From JBECKX01 sp964468475 (GTDB taxonomy: Bacteria; Zixibacteria; MSB-5A5; CAIYYT01): a stretch of DNA of 64,000 nt. Location of the stretch: the NCBI GenBank assembly GCA_964468475.1, contig CAYXUL010000009.1:1-64000 (forward strand), written 5' to 3'. Made by a program: the position numbers and the translations under genes. Below the pieces are notes generated by a model. That model was not told the origin of the DNA. It made no database searches and saw only the letters and a list, made by a program, of their open reading frames with translations. Positions 25,427-33,549 of this stretch are shown here, piece after piece (the stretch's first letter is position 1; every line of letters begins with the position of its first letter).

Positions 25427-26863
25427 TCAACTTATCCCGTACTTTTTCAACTTGCGGTAGAGCGTTCGCTCACCGATCCCCAACATTTCTGCCGCTTTCT
25501 TGCGGTTTCCACCGACCCGATAAAGTGTCTCCCTGATCATGTTTTCTTCCATACTTTCGAGATCGCCTGAGTCAGACCGGACCGGTGGTGAAGATAATCG
25601 ATGATTACCCGCTTTGTCAAGCGGTTCACCGAGCCGTTCAGTCAGTATCCGCTTCATGTCGACAATCTCGTTTGCCAGATTCAGCAAAGCTTGATAGATT
25701 AGCCGATAACCTGATTCTTCCGAGCGAATACCTGTCACGACCGGAAGTGACTTATCGGCAACACCTTCCTGATCGAGCAACTGCGAAACCGTATCGCGAT
25801 TGACTTCACCCTCCTTGATGGTCACAATCAATCGCTGCAGGAAATTTGTCAACTCACGCACGTTGCCCGGCCAGCCGTAGCGCAGCAACAAATCGGTCGC
25901 GTCGGGCGTAAATTCAACCGCCACTCCCTGCTCTCCCAGATAGTGCGCAATGATCGGCAGGATATCCTCCGGGCGCTCTGATAACCGCTTCATCCGAATT
26001 GCTATCACTCCGAGGCGATAGTAGAGGTCGGCGCGAAAATTCCCGGCATCAACTTCGCGCTGCAGATCACGGTTGGTAGCCGCGAGGAACCGCACATCCA
26101 CCTCAACCGGTTTTTGACCTCCGACCGGGATGAAGCTGCGTGTGTCGATAGCGCGCAGCAGTTTCGCCTGCAGGCGGGGATGCATCTCCCCAATTTCATC
26201 GAGAAAAAGTGTCCCCTTATCCGCTTCCCGAATCAGCCCGGCGCGCTTGGTTTCGGCACCCGTAAAAGCGCCCTTTTCATGACCGAAGAGTTCCGACTCC
26301 AGCAGCGACTCGGGTATCGAGGCGCAATTTATCGAGACGAACTGCTGCTTAATTCTGCGCGAGTTCGCATGCACCGCTTTCGCGACCAGCTCTTTTCCGC
26401 TTCCTGAGGGGCCGGTGATCAAAACTGAGATATCGGTTGGAGCAACTTCGATGATCCGCCGCGCTGCGTCACGAAGATTGTCGGAATGCCCGCACAAGCC
26501 CGCCCGATCAAGCAGGAGTCGAATCTCGATCGCATTGCGAATTGCTGCCGCCACATCATTGACCGATGCACCTTGATCAAGCTGGTAGTCAACAACCACC
26601 TTCTTTTCGGCCACACTTGCACCCATCGCAATAATATCCACCAGGGGAGCAACGCGGTTCAGTCGCCTGAGGAGAGGCAGTGCCTCATTGCCAAGCCAGT
26701 GGGCTTCGACCAGAACCAGGTGGATTTCGCCCTTTACCGCGACATTGAGCAAATCATGTGGCTGATGAACGAACTCGATTTCGGCAAGACCCTGCTTCTC
26801 GACTTGCAGCGCCGCCTCTCGCAAAATCTGTGATTCTTCCGGAAGAGCAATTCTGAACGCCAT
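25427..26863 (-). CDS. sigma-54-dependent transcriptional activator with pseudo-receiver domain
   Basis: A 478-residue NtrC-type enhancer-binding protein. Residues 1 to about 120 have the receiver fold, but the acidic pocket and phospho-acceptor Asp are missing (LVLVEAHW where a D should lie), so control is probably not by a histidine kinase. The AAA+ domain has Walker A GPSGSGKE, an intact GAFTGA loop for sigma-54 contact, LFLDEIGEM and RADLYYRLGV. The C-terminus is a Fis-type helix-turn-helix (NRKKAAEMLGIGERTLYRKL). ATG at 26863 lies four bases after the rnr stop with GGAAG seven bases upstream; an earlier in-frame start inside rnr is less likely. It may drive the two sigma-54-type promoters in this window, which is inference. 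Confidence 0.93.
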   Translation of the reverse strand: MAFRIALPEESQILREAALQVEKQGLAEIEFVHQPHDLLNVAVKGEIHLVLVEAHWLGNEALPLLRRLNRVAPLVDIIAMGASVAEKKVVVDYQLDQGASVNDVAAAIRNAIEIRLLLDRAGLCGHSDNLRDAARRIIEVAPTDISVLITGPSGSGKELVAKAVHANSRRIKQQFVSINCASIPESLLESELFGHEKGAFTGAETKRAGLIREADKGTLFLDEIGEMHPRLQAKLLRAIDTRSFIPVGGQKPVEVDVRFLAATNRDLQREVDAGNFRADLYYRLGVIAIRMKRLSERPEDILPIIAHYLGEQGVAVEFTPDATDLLLRYGWPGNVRELTNFLQRLIVTIKEGEVNRDTVSQLLDQEGVADKSLPVVTGIRSEESGYRLIYQALLNLANEIVDMKRILTERLGEPLDKAGNHRLSSPPVRSDSGDLESMEENMIRETLYRVGGNRKKAAEMLGIGERTLYRKLKKYGIS

Positions 26864-26867
26864 ACCC

Positions 26868-29045
26868 TTACTTCCGTTTTCGCTGTCTACCTTTTTTCTT
26901 TTTGCGGCTTCCTTCAGATGTTTTACCGCCATTGCCGCTCACGAGTCGCAGGTCTATCTCACCATTCTCGATGCTGACGCTGATCACCTGCACCGTCACC
27001 TTCCCGCCGAGGTGCAGTTTGACCCCGGTCCTGCGCCCGATAATCACGTGCTTGTCAACGTCAGCGTGAAAGTAATCATTTTCAATCGATGACAGCCGCA
27101 CCATTCCTTCGGCGCCAATGTCGATGATGCGCACGAAGAACCCGAAACGCAGCATGCCGCTAATCACGCCCTCGAAAATGTCACCGAGGTGCCGTGACAT
27201 GAACTCGGCCTGCTTGATGGAAATTGTCTCGCGCTCCGCTTCCATTATCACCAGCTCCTGCTCGGAGCAATGCTTGCCGACTCGGGTCAGGCTGCTCTTG
27301 AGACTGCCATATTGTGCTTTCCGGAGTTGCCTGTTCAGGTGCAGCTTTAGTATGCGATGAACCATCAGGTCTGGATAGCGCCTGATAGGAGACGTGAAAT
27401 GGAGATATGATGAAAACGCCAACCCGAAATGACCGATGTTGTCCGGTTGGTAACGCGCCTTCTGCATTGAGCGCACCAGTACTTCATTGAGGATGTCGGC
27501 ATCCTCGTGATCTTTAACCTTGTGAAGAAAATCGGAGATGTTCTTCGGTTTCGGCGGTGACCCAAACGAAACTGTGTGTCCGAAGTTCTCTGCGAACTCC
27601 TGGAAATCGCGCAGCTTATCCTCATCGGGTGGCGGGTGAACACGATACAGACTCGGCATGCCGCGAGTGAGCATGTAGCGAGCTACCTGCTGGTTGGCCA
27701 TTAGCATGAATTCCTCTATCAAGCGGTGGGCCAGCTTGCGTTGGCGGCGTTCGATTTTTTCAACGATCCCGTTATCGCCGACAAACACCTTATACTCCGG
27801 CAATTCGAAATCAATCGCGCCCGCGTCGAGCCTGCGCTTGATCAGCTTGCGCGCCAGGTCAGCCATCTCCTCCAGTTTGCGGCCCACGCGCTTCTGCTTT
27901 TCGAAACCGCGTCCAGTATCCAAATAGTGCTGCACCTGGTCATAGCTCAGCTTTGCCTGCGAACAGATTATCGATTCCTTGATTTCCGAGTTCAGGGGCT
28001 TGCCCGATTTATCGAGATCGATAAATATCGACATCGCCAACCGGGCCTCCTTCTCGCGAAGTGAGCAAAGATTGTTGGACAACCTCTCCGGCAGCATCGG
28101 CAGCACGCGGTCGACCAGGTACGCCGACGCCGTCCGTGAGCGCGCCTCCTTGTCGAGGCGTGATTTATCCTGCACGTAGTGACTGACATCGGCAATGTGC
28201 ACCCCGAGTTGGTAGCCCCTTGCAGTCACCTCAAGGGAAACCGCGTCATCATGATCTTTGGCATCTTCCGGATCGATGGTGAAAAGAATCTTGCGGCGCA
28301 GATCTACCCGACGTCTGATTTCAGCAGCGGGAATTTCCGTGGGAAAATCTTCAGCTTCCTTCTCGACCGCCGGAGGAAATTTGGTGGGAAGATTGAAGGT
28401 ATGGATTACACTGAGAACATCAACGTTGGGATCACCTGTCATCCCCAGGATTTCAATGATCCTGCCGCGTGGAACATCGTTGGGGTTGCTCCACTCCTGC
28501 AGTGCCACTACCACCTTGACGCCATTGCGCAAATCAAATTGCCTGTCTCGCGGCAGTTCGACATCTATCTCAATATTGAGACGCGGATTGTCGGGGACGA
28601 CGAAGCGGTGGAAACGACTCTCGAAGTACTTTCCGACAACTTGAGTTGTGCGTCGCTCCACAACTTTCACGATCTCACCAACCGGTCGGCCGTTGCCGTC
28701 GCGACGCAACACATGGACAGCCACTTTATCGCCATCGAGGCCGGTATAGAGTCCGTTGGCACTAATCACGATTTCAGCGCTCTCATCATCAGGCTGAACG
28801 AACGCGCGTCCCGACTTGGTTACGCTCAATTGGCCAACTATTGGCGCCTGCGCGTTAGGTGGTGCCACCCTTCCATGGCGAAGTCTCCCCAGATCGCCTG
28901 CAGCAATCATCCGCTTGATCAGATTCCGGAATTCCGGGTACTCCTTTTCCGGTACACTCATTAGCCGGGATAGCTCGCGGATTTTGACCGGTCGATAGGA
29001 AGGAGAAGCAATAAACTGTAGAATATTCTCTTTCTTTGTCTTCAT
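26868..29045 (-). CDS. rnr: ribonuclease R
   Basis: RNase R is a processive 3'-5' exoribonuclease that degrades structured RNA in the cytosol. The 725 residues (E. coli 813) begin with a winged-helix domain (PVKIRELSRLMSVPEKEYPE), then cold-shock domains, the RNB catalytic core with the metal-binding Asp cluster in TIDPEDAKDHDDAVSLE and HIADVSHYV, and SPIRRYPDLMVHR. An S1 domain (GVISGMLRFGFFVRIID) and a Lys/Arg-rich tail finish the protein. A promoter at 29053-29080 places the transcription start within one or two bases of the ATG, and there is no ribosome-binding sequence, so the mRNA may be leaderless. The sigma-54 activator gene follows four bases after its stop. Confidence 0.95.
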   Translation of the reverse strand: MKTKKENILQFIASPSYRPVKIRELSRLMSVPEKEYPEFRNLIKRMIAAGDLGRLRHGRVAPPNAQAPIVGQLSVTKSGRAFVQPDDESAEIVISANGLYTGLDGDKVAVHVLRRDGNGRPVGEIVKVVERRTTQVVGKYFESRFHRFVVPDNPRLNIEIDVELPRDRQFDLRNGVKVVVALQEWSNPNDVPRGRIIEILGMTGDPNVDVLSVIHTFNLPTKFPPAVEKEAEDFPTEIPAAEIRRRVDLRRKILFTIDPEDAKDHDDAVSLEVTARGYQLGVHIADVSHYVQDKSRLDKEARSRTASAYLVDRVLPMLPERLSNNLCSLREKEARLAMSIFIDLDKSGKPLNSEIKESIICSQAKLSYDQVQHYLDTGRGFEKQKRVGRKLEEMADLARKLIKRRLDAGAIDFELPEYKVFVGDNGIVEKIERRQRKLAHRLIEEFMLMANQQVARYMLTRGMPSLYRVHPPPDEDKLRDFQEFAENFGHTVSFGSPPKPKNISDFLHKVKDHEDADILNEVLVRSMQKARYQPDNIGHFGLAFSSYLHFTSPIRRYPDLMVHRILKLHLNRQLRKAQYGSLKSSLTRVGKHCSEQELVIMEAERETISIKQAEFMSRHLGDIFEGVISGMLRFGFFVRIIDIGAEGMVRLSSIENDYFHADVDKHVIIGRRTGVKLHLGGKVTVQVISVSIENGEIDLRLVSGNGGKTSEGSRKKKKGRQRKRK

Positions 29046-29052
29046 AATGCCA

Positions 29053-29080
29053 ATGATACGTTGTAAAGTATGTCAGTCAA
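29053..29080 (-). promoter_or_regulatory. sigma-70-type promoter of rnr, predicting a leaderless transcript
   Basis: Minus strand: -35 TTGACT (29075-29080), 16-base spacer, -10 TATCAT (29053-29058). The start point expected six to seven bases later falls at 29046-29047, next to the rnr ATG at 29045. No Shine-Dalgarno sequence precedes that ATG. Confidence 0.6.
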
Positions 29081-29126
29081 CAAGAAGAACTGCCATTTTC
29101 TTAGATTCGTAGCGCCAAAATGGCAG
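29080..29126 (-). terminator. terminator-like inverted repeat after the macrodomain gene
   Basis: Perfect ten-base arms CTGCCATTTT (29090-29099) and AAAATGGCAG (29117-29126) with a 17-base loop, followed on the minus strand by TTCTTCTTGTT. It separates the mreB-macrodomain unit from the rnr promoter. Confidence 0.6.
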
Positions 29127-29152
29127 ATTTCTGGTAATTTGAAGGATAGGAT

Positions 29153-29662
29153 TTACAGGTTCAGCAGAGCTCGGTAAACTTCAGCCACTCCCGGACCAAA
29201 ACAGGCGAAGACCACGCGCGCTATTAGAGGGGAAAGCTCCGTTTCCTCGCGGCAGGTTCGTACTGCTATCTGAGCGGCCTGCTCAAGCGGATAGCGATAC
29301 GCGCCGGTGCTGATCGCGGGAAATGCAATCGACTTGAGCTCATACTCGCGCGCCAATTCGAAGCTGCGCTTATAGCAGCCGGCCAGCAACTGACCTTCCC
29401 CAAAATTGCCACCTTGCCACACCGGCCCTACGGCATGGATTACATGGTGCGCCTTCAGATTGAATCCGGGAGTAATTTTGGCGTCGCCTGTCTCGCAGCC
29501 GTTCAGTTTCCGGCAAGCTTCCTTGAGTTGAGGCCCGGCAGCGCGATGGATAGCGCCATCAACTCCACCACCTCCGAGAAGCGATTTATTTGCGGCGTTG
29601 ACGATTGCTTCGACGTCAAGGTCCGTGATAGAACCCGCGTAGATTTCGAACTGTGCGGACAT
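29153..29662 (-). CDS. macrodomain protein, O-acetyl-ADP-ribose deacetylase-like
   Basis: A 169-residue single macrodomain of the MacroD/YmdB type, which binds ADP-ribose and hydrolyses O-acetyl-ADP-ribose or mono-ADP-ribosyl groups. Visible motifs are DLDVEAIVNAANKSLLGGGG with the conserved Asn and the glycine loop, GVDGAIHRAAG with the ribose-contacting Asp, HAVGPVW, and the second phosphate loop SIAFPAISTGAYRYP. The conserved strand VVFACFG follows. Length matches the family. It lies 28 bases after mreB; why a macrodomain follows mreB, where mreC and mreD are usual, is unclear. Confidence 0.93.
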   Translation of the reverse strand: MSAQFEIYAGSITDLDVEAIVNAANKSLLGGGGVDGAIHRAAGPQLKEACRKLNGCETGDAKITPGFNLKAHHVIHAVGPVWQGGNFGEGQLLAGCYKRSFELAREYELKSIAFPAISTGAYRYPLEQAAQIAVRTCREETELSPLIARVVFACFGPGVAEVYRALLNL

Positions 29663-29689
29663 AATATCAGCTTGAATTAGAAGGCAGAG

Positions 29690-30718
29690 TTAATCACGCC
29701 GACTGCGGATCAGTACCTTGGAATACTTGTGCATATTCTCCAGCACAAAGCCGGTGCCACGTGCGACGCAGGTAAGGGGATCATCCGCGACAATCACCGG
29801 CAGATTCGTTTCATGGCGAATTCGCTTGTCCAGACCGCGCAGCAGCGCGCCGCCACCCGTAAGGACGATGCCGCGATCGAGAATATCGGAGGCTAACTCC
29901 GGCGGGGTCTGTTCGAGCGAAAGCTTGACTGCCTCGATGATCGACGAGATCGGCTCCTCCAATGCTTCACGAACTTGAGCGGATGAGATCTTGATATTTT
30001 TCGGGACTCCGGCTACCAGGTCGCGCCCCTTGATCTCCAGCGATTCCTCACGCTCCAATTCAAAAGCAGAGCCGATTTTCATCTTGATGTCTTCTGCAGT
30101 AAGTTCGCCGATCAACAGGTTGTAGTTCTTCTTGAGGTAGGTGACAATCGCCTCATTCATTTCGTCGCCGGCGATGCGAATTGAAGTGTTGTTCACTATG
30201 CCGTTGAGGGCGATGACAGCGATTTCGGAAGTACCGCCGCCGATGTCGATGATCATGATTCCTGATGGTTGATCGACCGGCAGCCCTACTCCGATCGCGG
30301 CTGCCATCGGCTCCTGAATCAGGAAGACATCGCGCGCGCCGGCATTCTCCGCCGAGTCACGTACCGCTCGCTTTTCGACCTCCGTTATGCCTGAAGGAAC
30401 ACAAATGACTATGCGCGGCTTCATCAGGAACTTGTGACGTACCACGCGCTTAATGAAATCAGAAAGCAGCCGCTCAGTGATTTCGAAGTCGGCGATCACA
30501 CCGTCTTTTAGGGGGCGGATGGCAGTGATCTCACCGGGCGTTCGCCCCAGCATGCGCCGTGCGTCCGCACCGATCGCCAGGATTTTGCCCGTAGCGACCT
30601 CGATCGCAACCACAGAGGGCTCGTTGAGAACAATACCCTGCCCGCGAACAAACACCAAAGTGTTTGCCGTCCCCAGATCGATTCCGATGTCATTCGAAAA
30701 TCGCGCAAATATAGACAT
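29690..30718 (-). CDS. mreB: rod shape-determining protein MreB
   Basis: MreB is the bacterial actin that organises lateral wall synthesis by filaments under the membrane. The 342 residues match the family (E. coli 347): phosphate 1 motif DLGTANTLVFVRGQG, PGEITAIRPLKDGVIADFE, phosphate 2 IMIIDIGGGTSEIAVI, the adenosine motif GIVLTGGGALLRGLD, and the conserved EPMAAAIGVGLPV. The organism is therefore probably rod-shaped. mreC, mreD and mrdAB do not follow; the next cistron is a macrodomain gene. Confidence 0.97.
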   Translation of the reverse strand: MSIFARFSNDIGIDLGTANTLVFVRGQGIVLNEPSVVAIEVATGKILAIGADARRMLGRTPGEITAIRPLKDGVIADFEITERLLSDFIKRVVRHKFLMKPRIVICVPSGITEVEKRAVRDSAENAGARDVFLIQEPMAAAIGVGLPVDQPSGIMIIDIGGGTSEIAVIALNGIVNNTSIRIAGDEMNEAIVTYLKKNYNLLIGELTAEDIKMKIGSAFELEREESLEIKGRDLVAGVPKNIKISSAQVREALEEPISSIIEAVKLSLEQTPPELASDILDRGIVLTGGGALLRGLDKRIRHETNLPVIVADDPLTCVARGTGFVLENMHKYSKVLIRSRRD

Positions 30719-30849
30719 GCGTCACTGTCCCAGTCTCATTGCCAAACTATCCACACTGTCCGGTCGGGCCTGCCTAAGTGCGGCAAACTTAGTAAGTTTT
30801 ATCGGCGCGTCAAAGAAAATATTTGCGTCACAGAGGCGTAAATGGAAGG

Positions 30850-31623
30850 CTAAGATCGACTTTTTCGGGAGTGGAAAGCACGGGCGGCGTCGCAGAAACC
30901 GCCAATGAGAGCTTTCGAGACCGGGTCATGAGGCCAGGCTTCCGGATGCCACTGCACCGCCAGCAGGAAGCTCTCCTCTGCGGAAGCTTCGAGTGCCTCA
31001 ATCACACCATCGGCTGTGTGCGCTGATGCCGTCAGACCCTTGCCGACCTCCCTGGCTGCCTGATGGTGACAGGTATTCGTTTCGAATTCAAGTCTGTCAG
31101 CCAGCCGATTGAGCAGGCTTCCGGGCATCGCCTTCACGATATGACTGGTTGAAAAATCCAGTTCCCCCAGCTGACTGTGACTGATCTCATGTTTTCTAGC
31201 GACCGGGTGATCATCAAGATCCTGGTAGAGAGTTCCGCCGAAGGCGACATTCAGCATCTGCATCCCACGACAAACGCCAAGGACAGGAATCCCGCGTTCG
31301 TGGGCTCGCCGAATCAGAGCTGCTTCAAAGCTGTCGCGCCGGGGCGGCTGCGGATTGCTGCGGGGATCGATCTCTTCACCGTAGAGTTCAGGATTGATAT
31401 CCTCACCACCCATAATCAACAGTCCATCCACTTTGTCACAGTAATCATCGATAAGATCGTGTCTGAGGGTGCAGGGAATGCCTATTGTGAGCACGCCGTA
31501 CTGCTCCAAAGCCTCGTAGTAGTGTTGCTTGAGGAATTCAAACCTGTAGGCCGGCTTGGTGTGAAGAGCGTGATCTTCGGGCGTAAGCGCCAGCACCATG
31601 CCTATCGTAGTCTTGTTGCTCAA
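30850..31623 (-). CDS. class I glutamine amidotransferase, peptidase C26 (PuuD-like)
   Basis: A 257-residue gamma-glutamyl hydrolase of the C26 family. The nucleophile is Cys118 in VLGVCRGMQMLNVAFGGTL, with the catalytic His-Glu in VQWHPE near residue 226, and an oxyanion motif GLLIMGGEDINPELYG. Relatives include PuuD, which frees GABA from gamma-glutamyl-GABA in putrescine breakdown, but no other putrescine gene is nearby, so the substrate is open. The start is TTG at 31623, 15 bases after the tamA stop; an in-frame ATG eight codons later is an alternative. It is the last gene of the tamB-tamA unit. Confidence 0.85.
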   Translation of the reverse strand: MSNKTTIGMVLALTPEDHALHTKPAYRFEFLKQHYYEALEQYGVLTIGIPCTLRHDLIDDYCDKVDGLLIMGGEDINPELYGEEIDPRSNPQPPRRDSFEAALIRRAHERGIPVLGVCRGMQMLNVAFGGTLYQDLDDHPVARKHEISHSQLGELDFSTSHIVKAMPGSLLNRLADRLEFETNTCHHQAAREVGKGLTASAHTADGVIEALEASAEESFLLAVQWHPEAWPHDPVSKALIGGFCDAARAFHSRKSRS

Positions 31624-31638
31624 AATTCGTGCCTCATA

Positions 31639-33549
31639 TCAGAACGCATAGAGGATACCAAAATGAAATTGTCCTCCGCTCTTGTAGCCATTTATACTCG
31701 TTCGTTGCCCGTAGTCAATTCGCAGCGGGCCCACCGGCGACATATATTCGAGACCAAAGCCGGTAGTCACCGCCGGTGACTTGAATTTCAAAGCCGCAAA
31801 TCCCAGTTCATTGAAGCCGGCATCTGTGAAAATAGATCCCCAGAAATTGTAAACAATCGGCTTTCTCACCTCCAGATTCAAAAGGCCTATCACCTTTCCG
31901 CCGATAGTGCTGCCGTCAGGGCTCTTGGGACCGAATTCGTTCTCCGGGAAGCCACGAATAGTGTAGGCGCCTCCGAGATAAAACCTCTCGCGCGAAGGCA
32001 CATCGGTGGATTTGCCGAATTCATGCACCCAGCCAAAGCGCAGGCGTGTAGCAAACACCGAGTTGGTCCCCAGACGCTTGTATCTCGACCAGCTCCACAG
32101 CAGCTTGACAAAATCGTCATCGCCGCCGAGAATGCCGCCCACATATTCGCCGCGATAAAGGGTGTAAGACCCGCTGGCTGGATTGAAGCGACTAAGGATG
32201 GGACGGGTGTCACGCTCGAGTTGGAGGATGAAGCGACGGTCCACACTGATACCTTCTTCCTTGCGAAGTTGCTCCAGGTCTGCGGGAGTCAGAGTCGAAC
32301 CGTCGACGCTGATATTAACTTCTTCATAATTCAGAGATGCCGATAGTCTGGTGATCAGGGAAAATTCGCGGATCGCGGTGGCATCAATACTGATTGTCCT
32401 GATGTTATAGCTCTGCACGAGTGACGGAGCTAGTGGCTGGAACTTGAAAGTCACTATCAACGGCAGGCGCTGCCTAAGCAGATAAGGTTCAGTGTAGTCA
32501 AACTCAAACTGCGGCCTCACAACCAGCGAGTCCTGATAGGTCAAAATCGCCGACGTACTGAAACTTACCTTGCGAGCGGTGCCCTTTATGTTGCGGCTGC
32601 CCAGGGTCGCCGACGTGTTCCACGAGACGTTGGCTTCCTTGGCTTGTGCAGCGCCGATACCCACATTAATGTAGCGGGGTGGGCGCTCAACAGCCGTGAC
32701 ATAAAAGGGCGGCATCAGAGAGTCCAGCGTGCTCATCGTATCCGGAGTATTCAGCGACACGAAATTGAAGAGGTTAGTGCGAATCAAGCGTTCCTGCGAC
32801 TCAATGAACTTCTCACGCCGATAAATATCACCACGCTTGAAGGCCATTTCTCGCTTGAACACCTCTCGCTTGGTGGTAAGCGTCGAATCGATGTGCAATG
32901 GTCCAAAGAGCACAAGCTGGTTGCGGGCGACGCGATACTCGACATCGATCGTGGAGTCAGCGGGGTTCTTCGTCTTGAAGGTCTCGATCTTCGCGTACGG
33001 ATAGCCGTTGTTGGCATAAACCGTCTTAATATCCTGCCGGGTTTGCTCCAGCAAATAGCCATTGAAATACTTCGCCTTGCGCATGGGGTTGATCGCTTGG
33101 GTTGCCTGATAACCCTGTGCTCCCAGGTTTCCGGTGATTTCCACATCTCCAACTCGATATCGTATGCCTTCATCGATATGGACGATGATGCGGACCTCCT
33201 CTTCATTTCCCTTTACAGGCTCGAAATCAATACTTACGTCGGCATCGTCGAATCCCTGAGTCCGATAGAAGTACTCCAGCAAAAGTTCATCACGATTCAG
33301 GTTGAGTTTGCCGAATCGATTTGCGCGCATCAGGCCAATACTCTGCCAGAAGCCATCCTCTTTGGTGTACATCTTGCTCTTGATCTTTCCAGCCGAAAAG
33401 GAGTGGTTCCCCTCAATCACTATTTCAGCGACTTTCGGCCGCTTCGAAAGCAAGCGTAACTTCTCACGCGGCAGCGTGACTGCATAGAGCTGTCCAGCTA
33501 CGATGACTAGGAGGATCAAGATCAAAGTGCGTGTCAAAGAGCGTGACAT
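31639..33549 (-). CDS. tamA: TamA/BamA-family outer-membrane assembly protein (Omp85)
   Basis: A 636-residue Omp85 protein. A signal peptide (SLTRTLILILLVIVAGQLYA) precedes about three POTRA domains (residues 37-290; first one VAEIVIEGNHSFSAGKIKSK) and a 16-strand barrel. The barrel holds the conserved lid-lock motif around TIRGFPENEF and ends FGILYAF with the usual C-terminal Phe. Three POTRAs and coupling to a TamB-like gene favour TamA over BamA. With TamB it would help insert barrel proteins or move lipids to the outer membrane. The ATG at 33549 overlaps the tamB stop as TGATG. Confidence 0.87.
   Translation of the reverse strand: MSRSLTRTLILILLVIVAGQLYAVTLPREKLRLLSKRPKVAEIVIEGNHSFSAGKIKSKMYTKEDGFWQSIGLMRANRFGKLNLNRDELLLEYFYRTQGFDDADVSIDFEPVKGNEEEVRIIVHIDEGIRYRVGDVEITGNLGAQGYQATQAINPMRKAKYFNGYLLEQTRQDIKTVYANNGYPYAKIETFKTKNPADSTIDVEYRVARNQLVLFGPLHIDSTLTTKREVFKREMAFKRGDIYRREKFIESQERLIRTNLFNFVSLNTPDTMSTLDSLMPPFYVTAVERPPRYINVGIGAAQAKEANVSWNTSATLGSRNIKGTARKVSFSTSAILTYQDSLVVRPQFEFDYTEPYLLRQRLPLIVTFKFQPLAPSLVQSYNIRTISIDATAIREFSLITRLSASLNYEEVNISVDGSTLTPADLEQLRKEEGISVDRRFILQLERDTRPILSRFNPASGSYTLYRGEYVGGILGGDDDFVKLLWSWSRYKRLGTNSVFATRLRFGWVHEFGKSTDVPSRERFYLGGAYTIRGFPENEFGPKSPDGSTIGGKVIGLLNLEVRKPIVYNFWGSIFTDAGFNELGFAALKFKSPAVTTGFGLEYMSPVGPLRIDYGQRTSINGYKSGGQFHFGILYAF

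Noticed and set aside
28179..28964. 261-codon plus-strand open frame
   Set aside because: Lies wholly antisense to the well-conserved rnr gene, shows no domain or ribosome site, and reflects codon bias of rnr.
32644..33459. 271-codon plus-strand open frame
   Set aside because: Antisense shadow of the POTRA region of tamA; no recognisable protein features.
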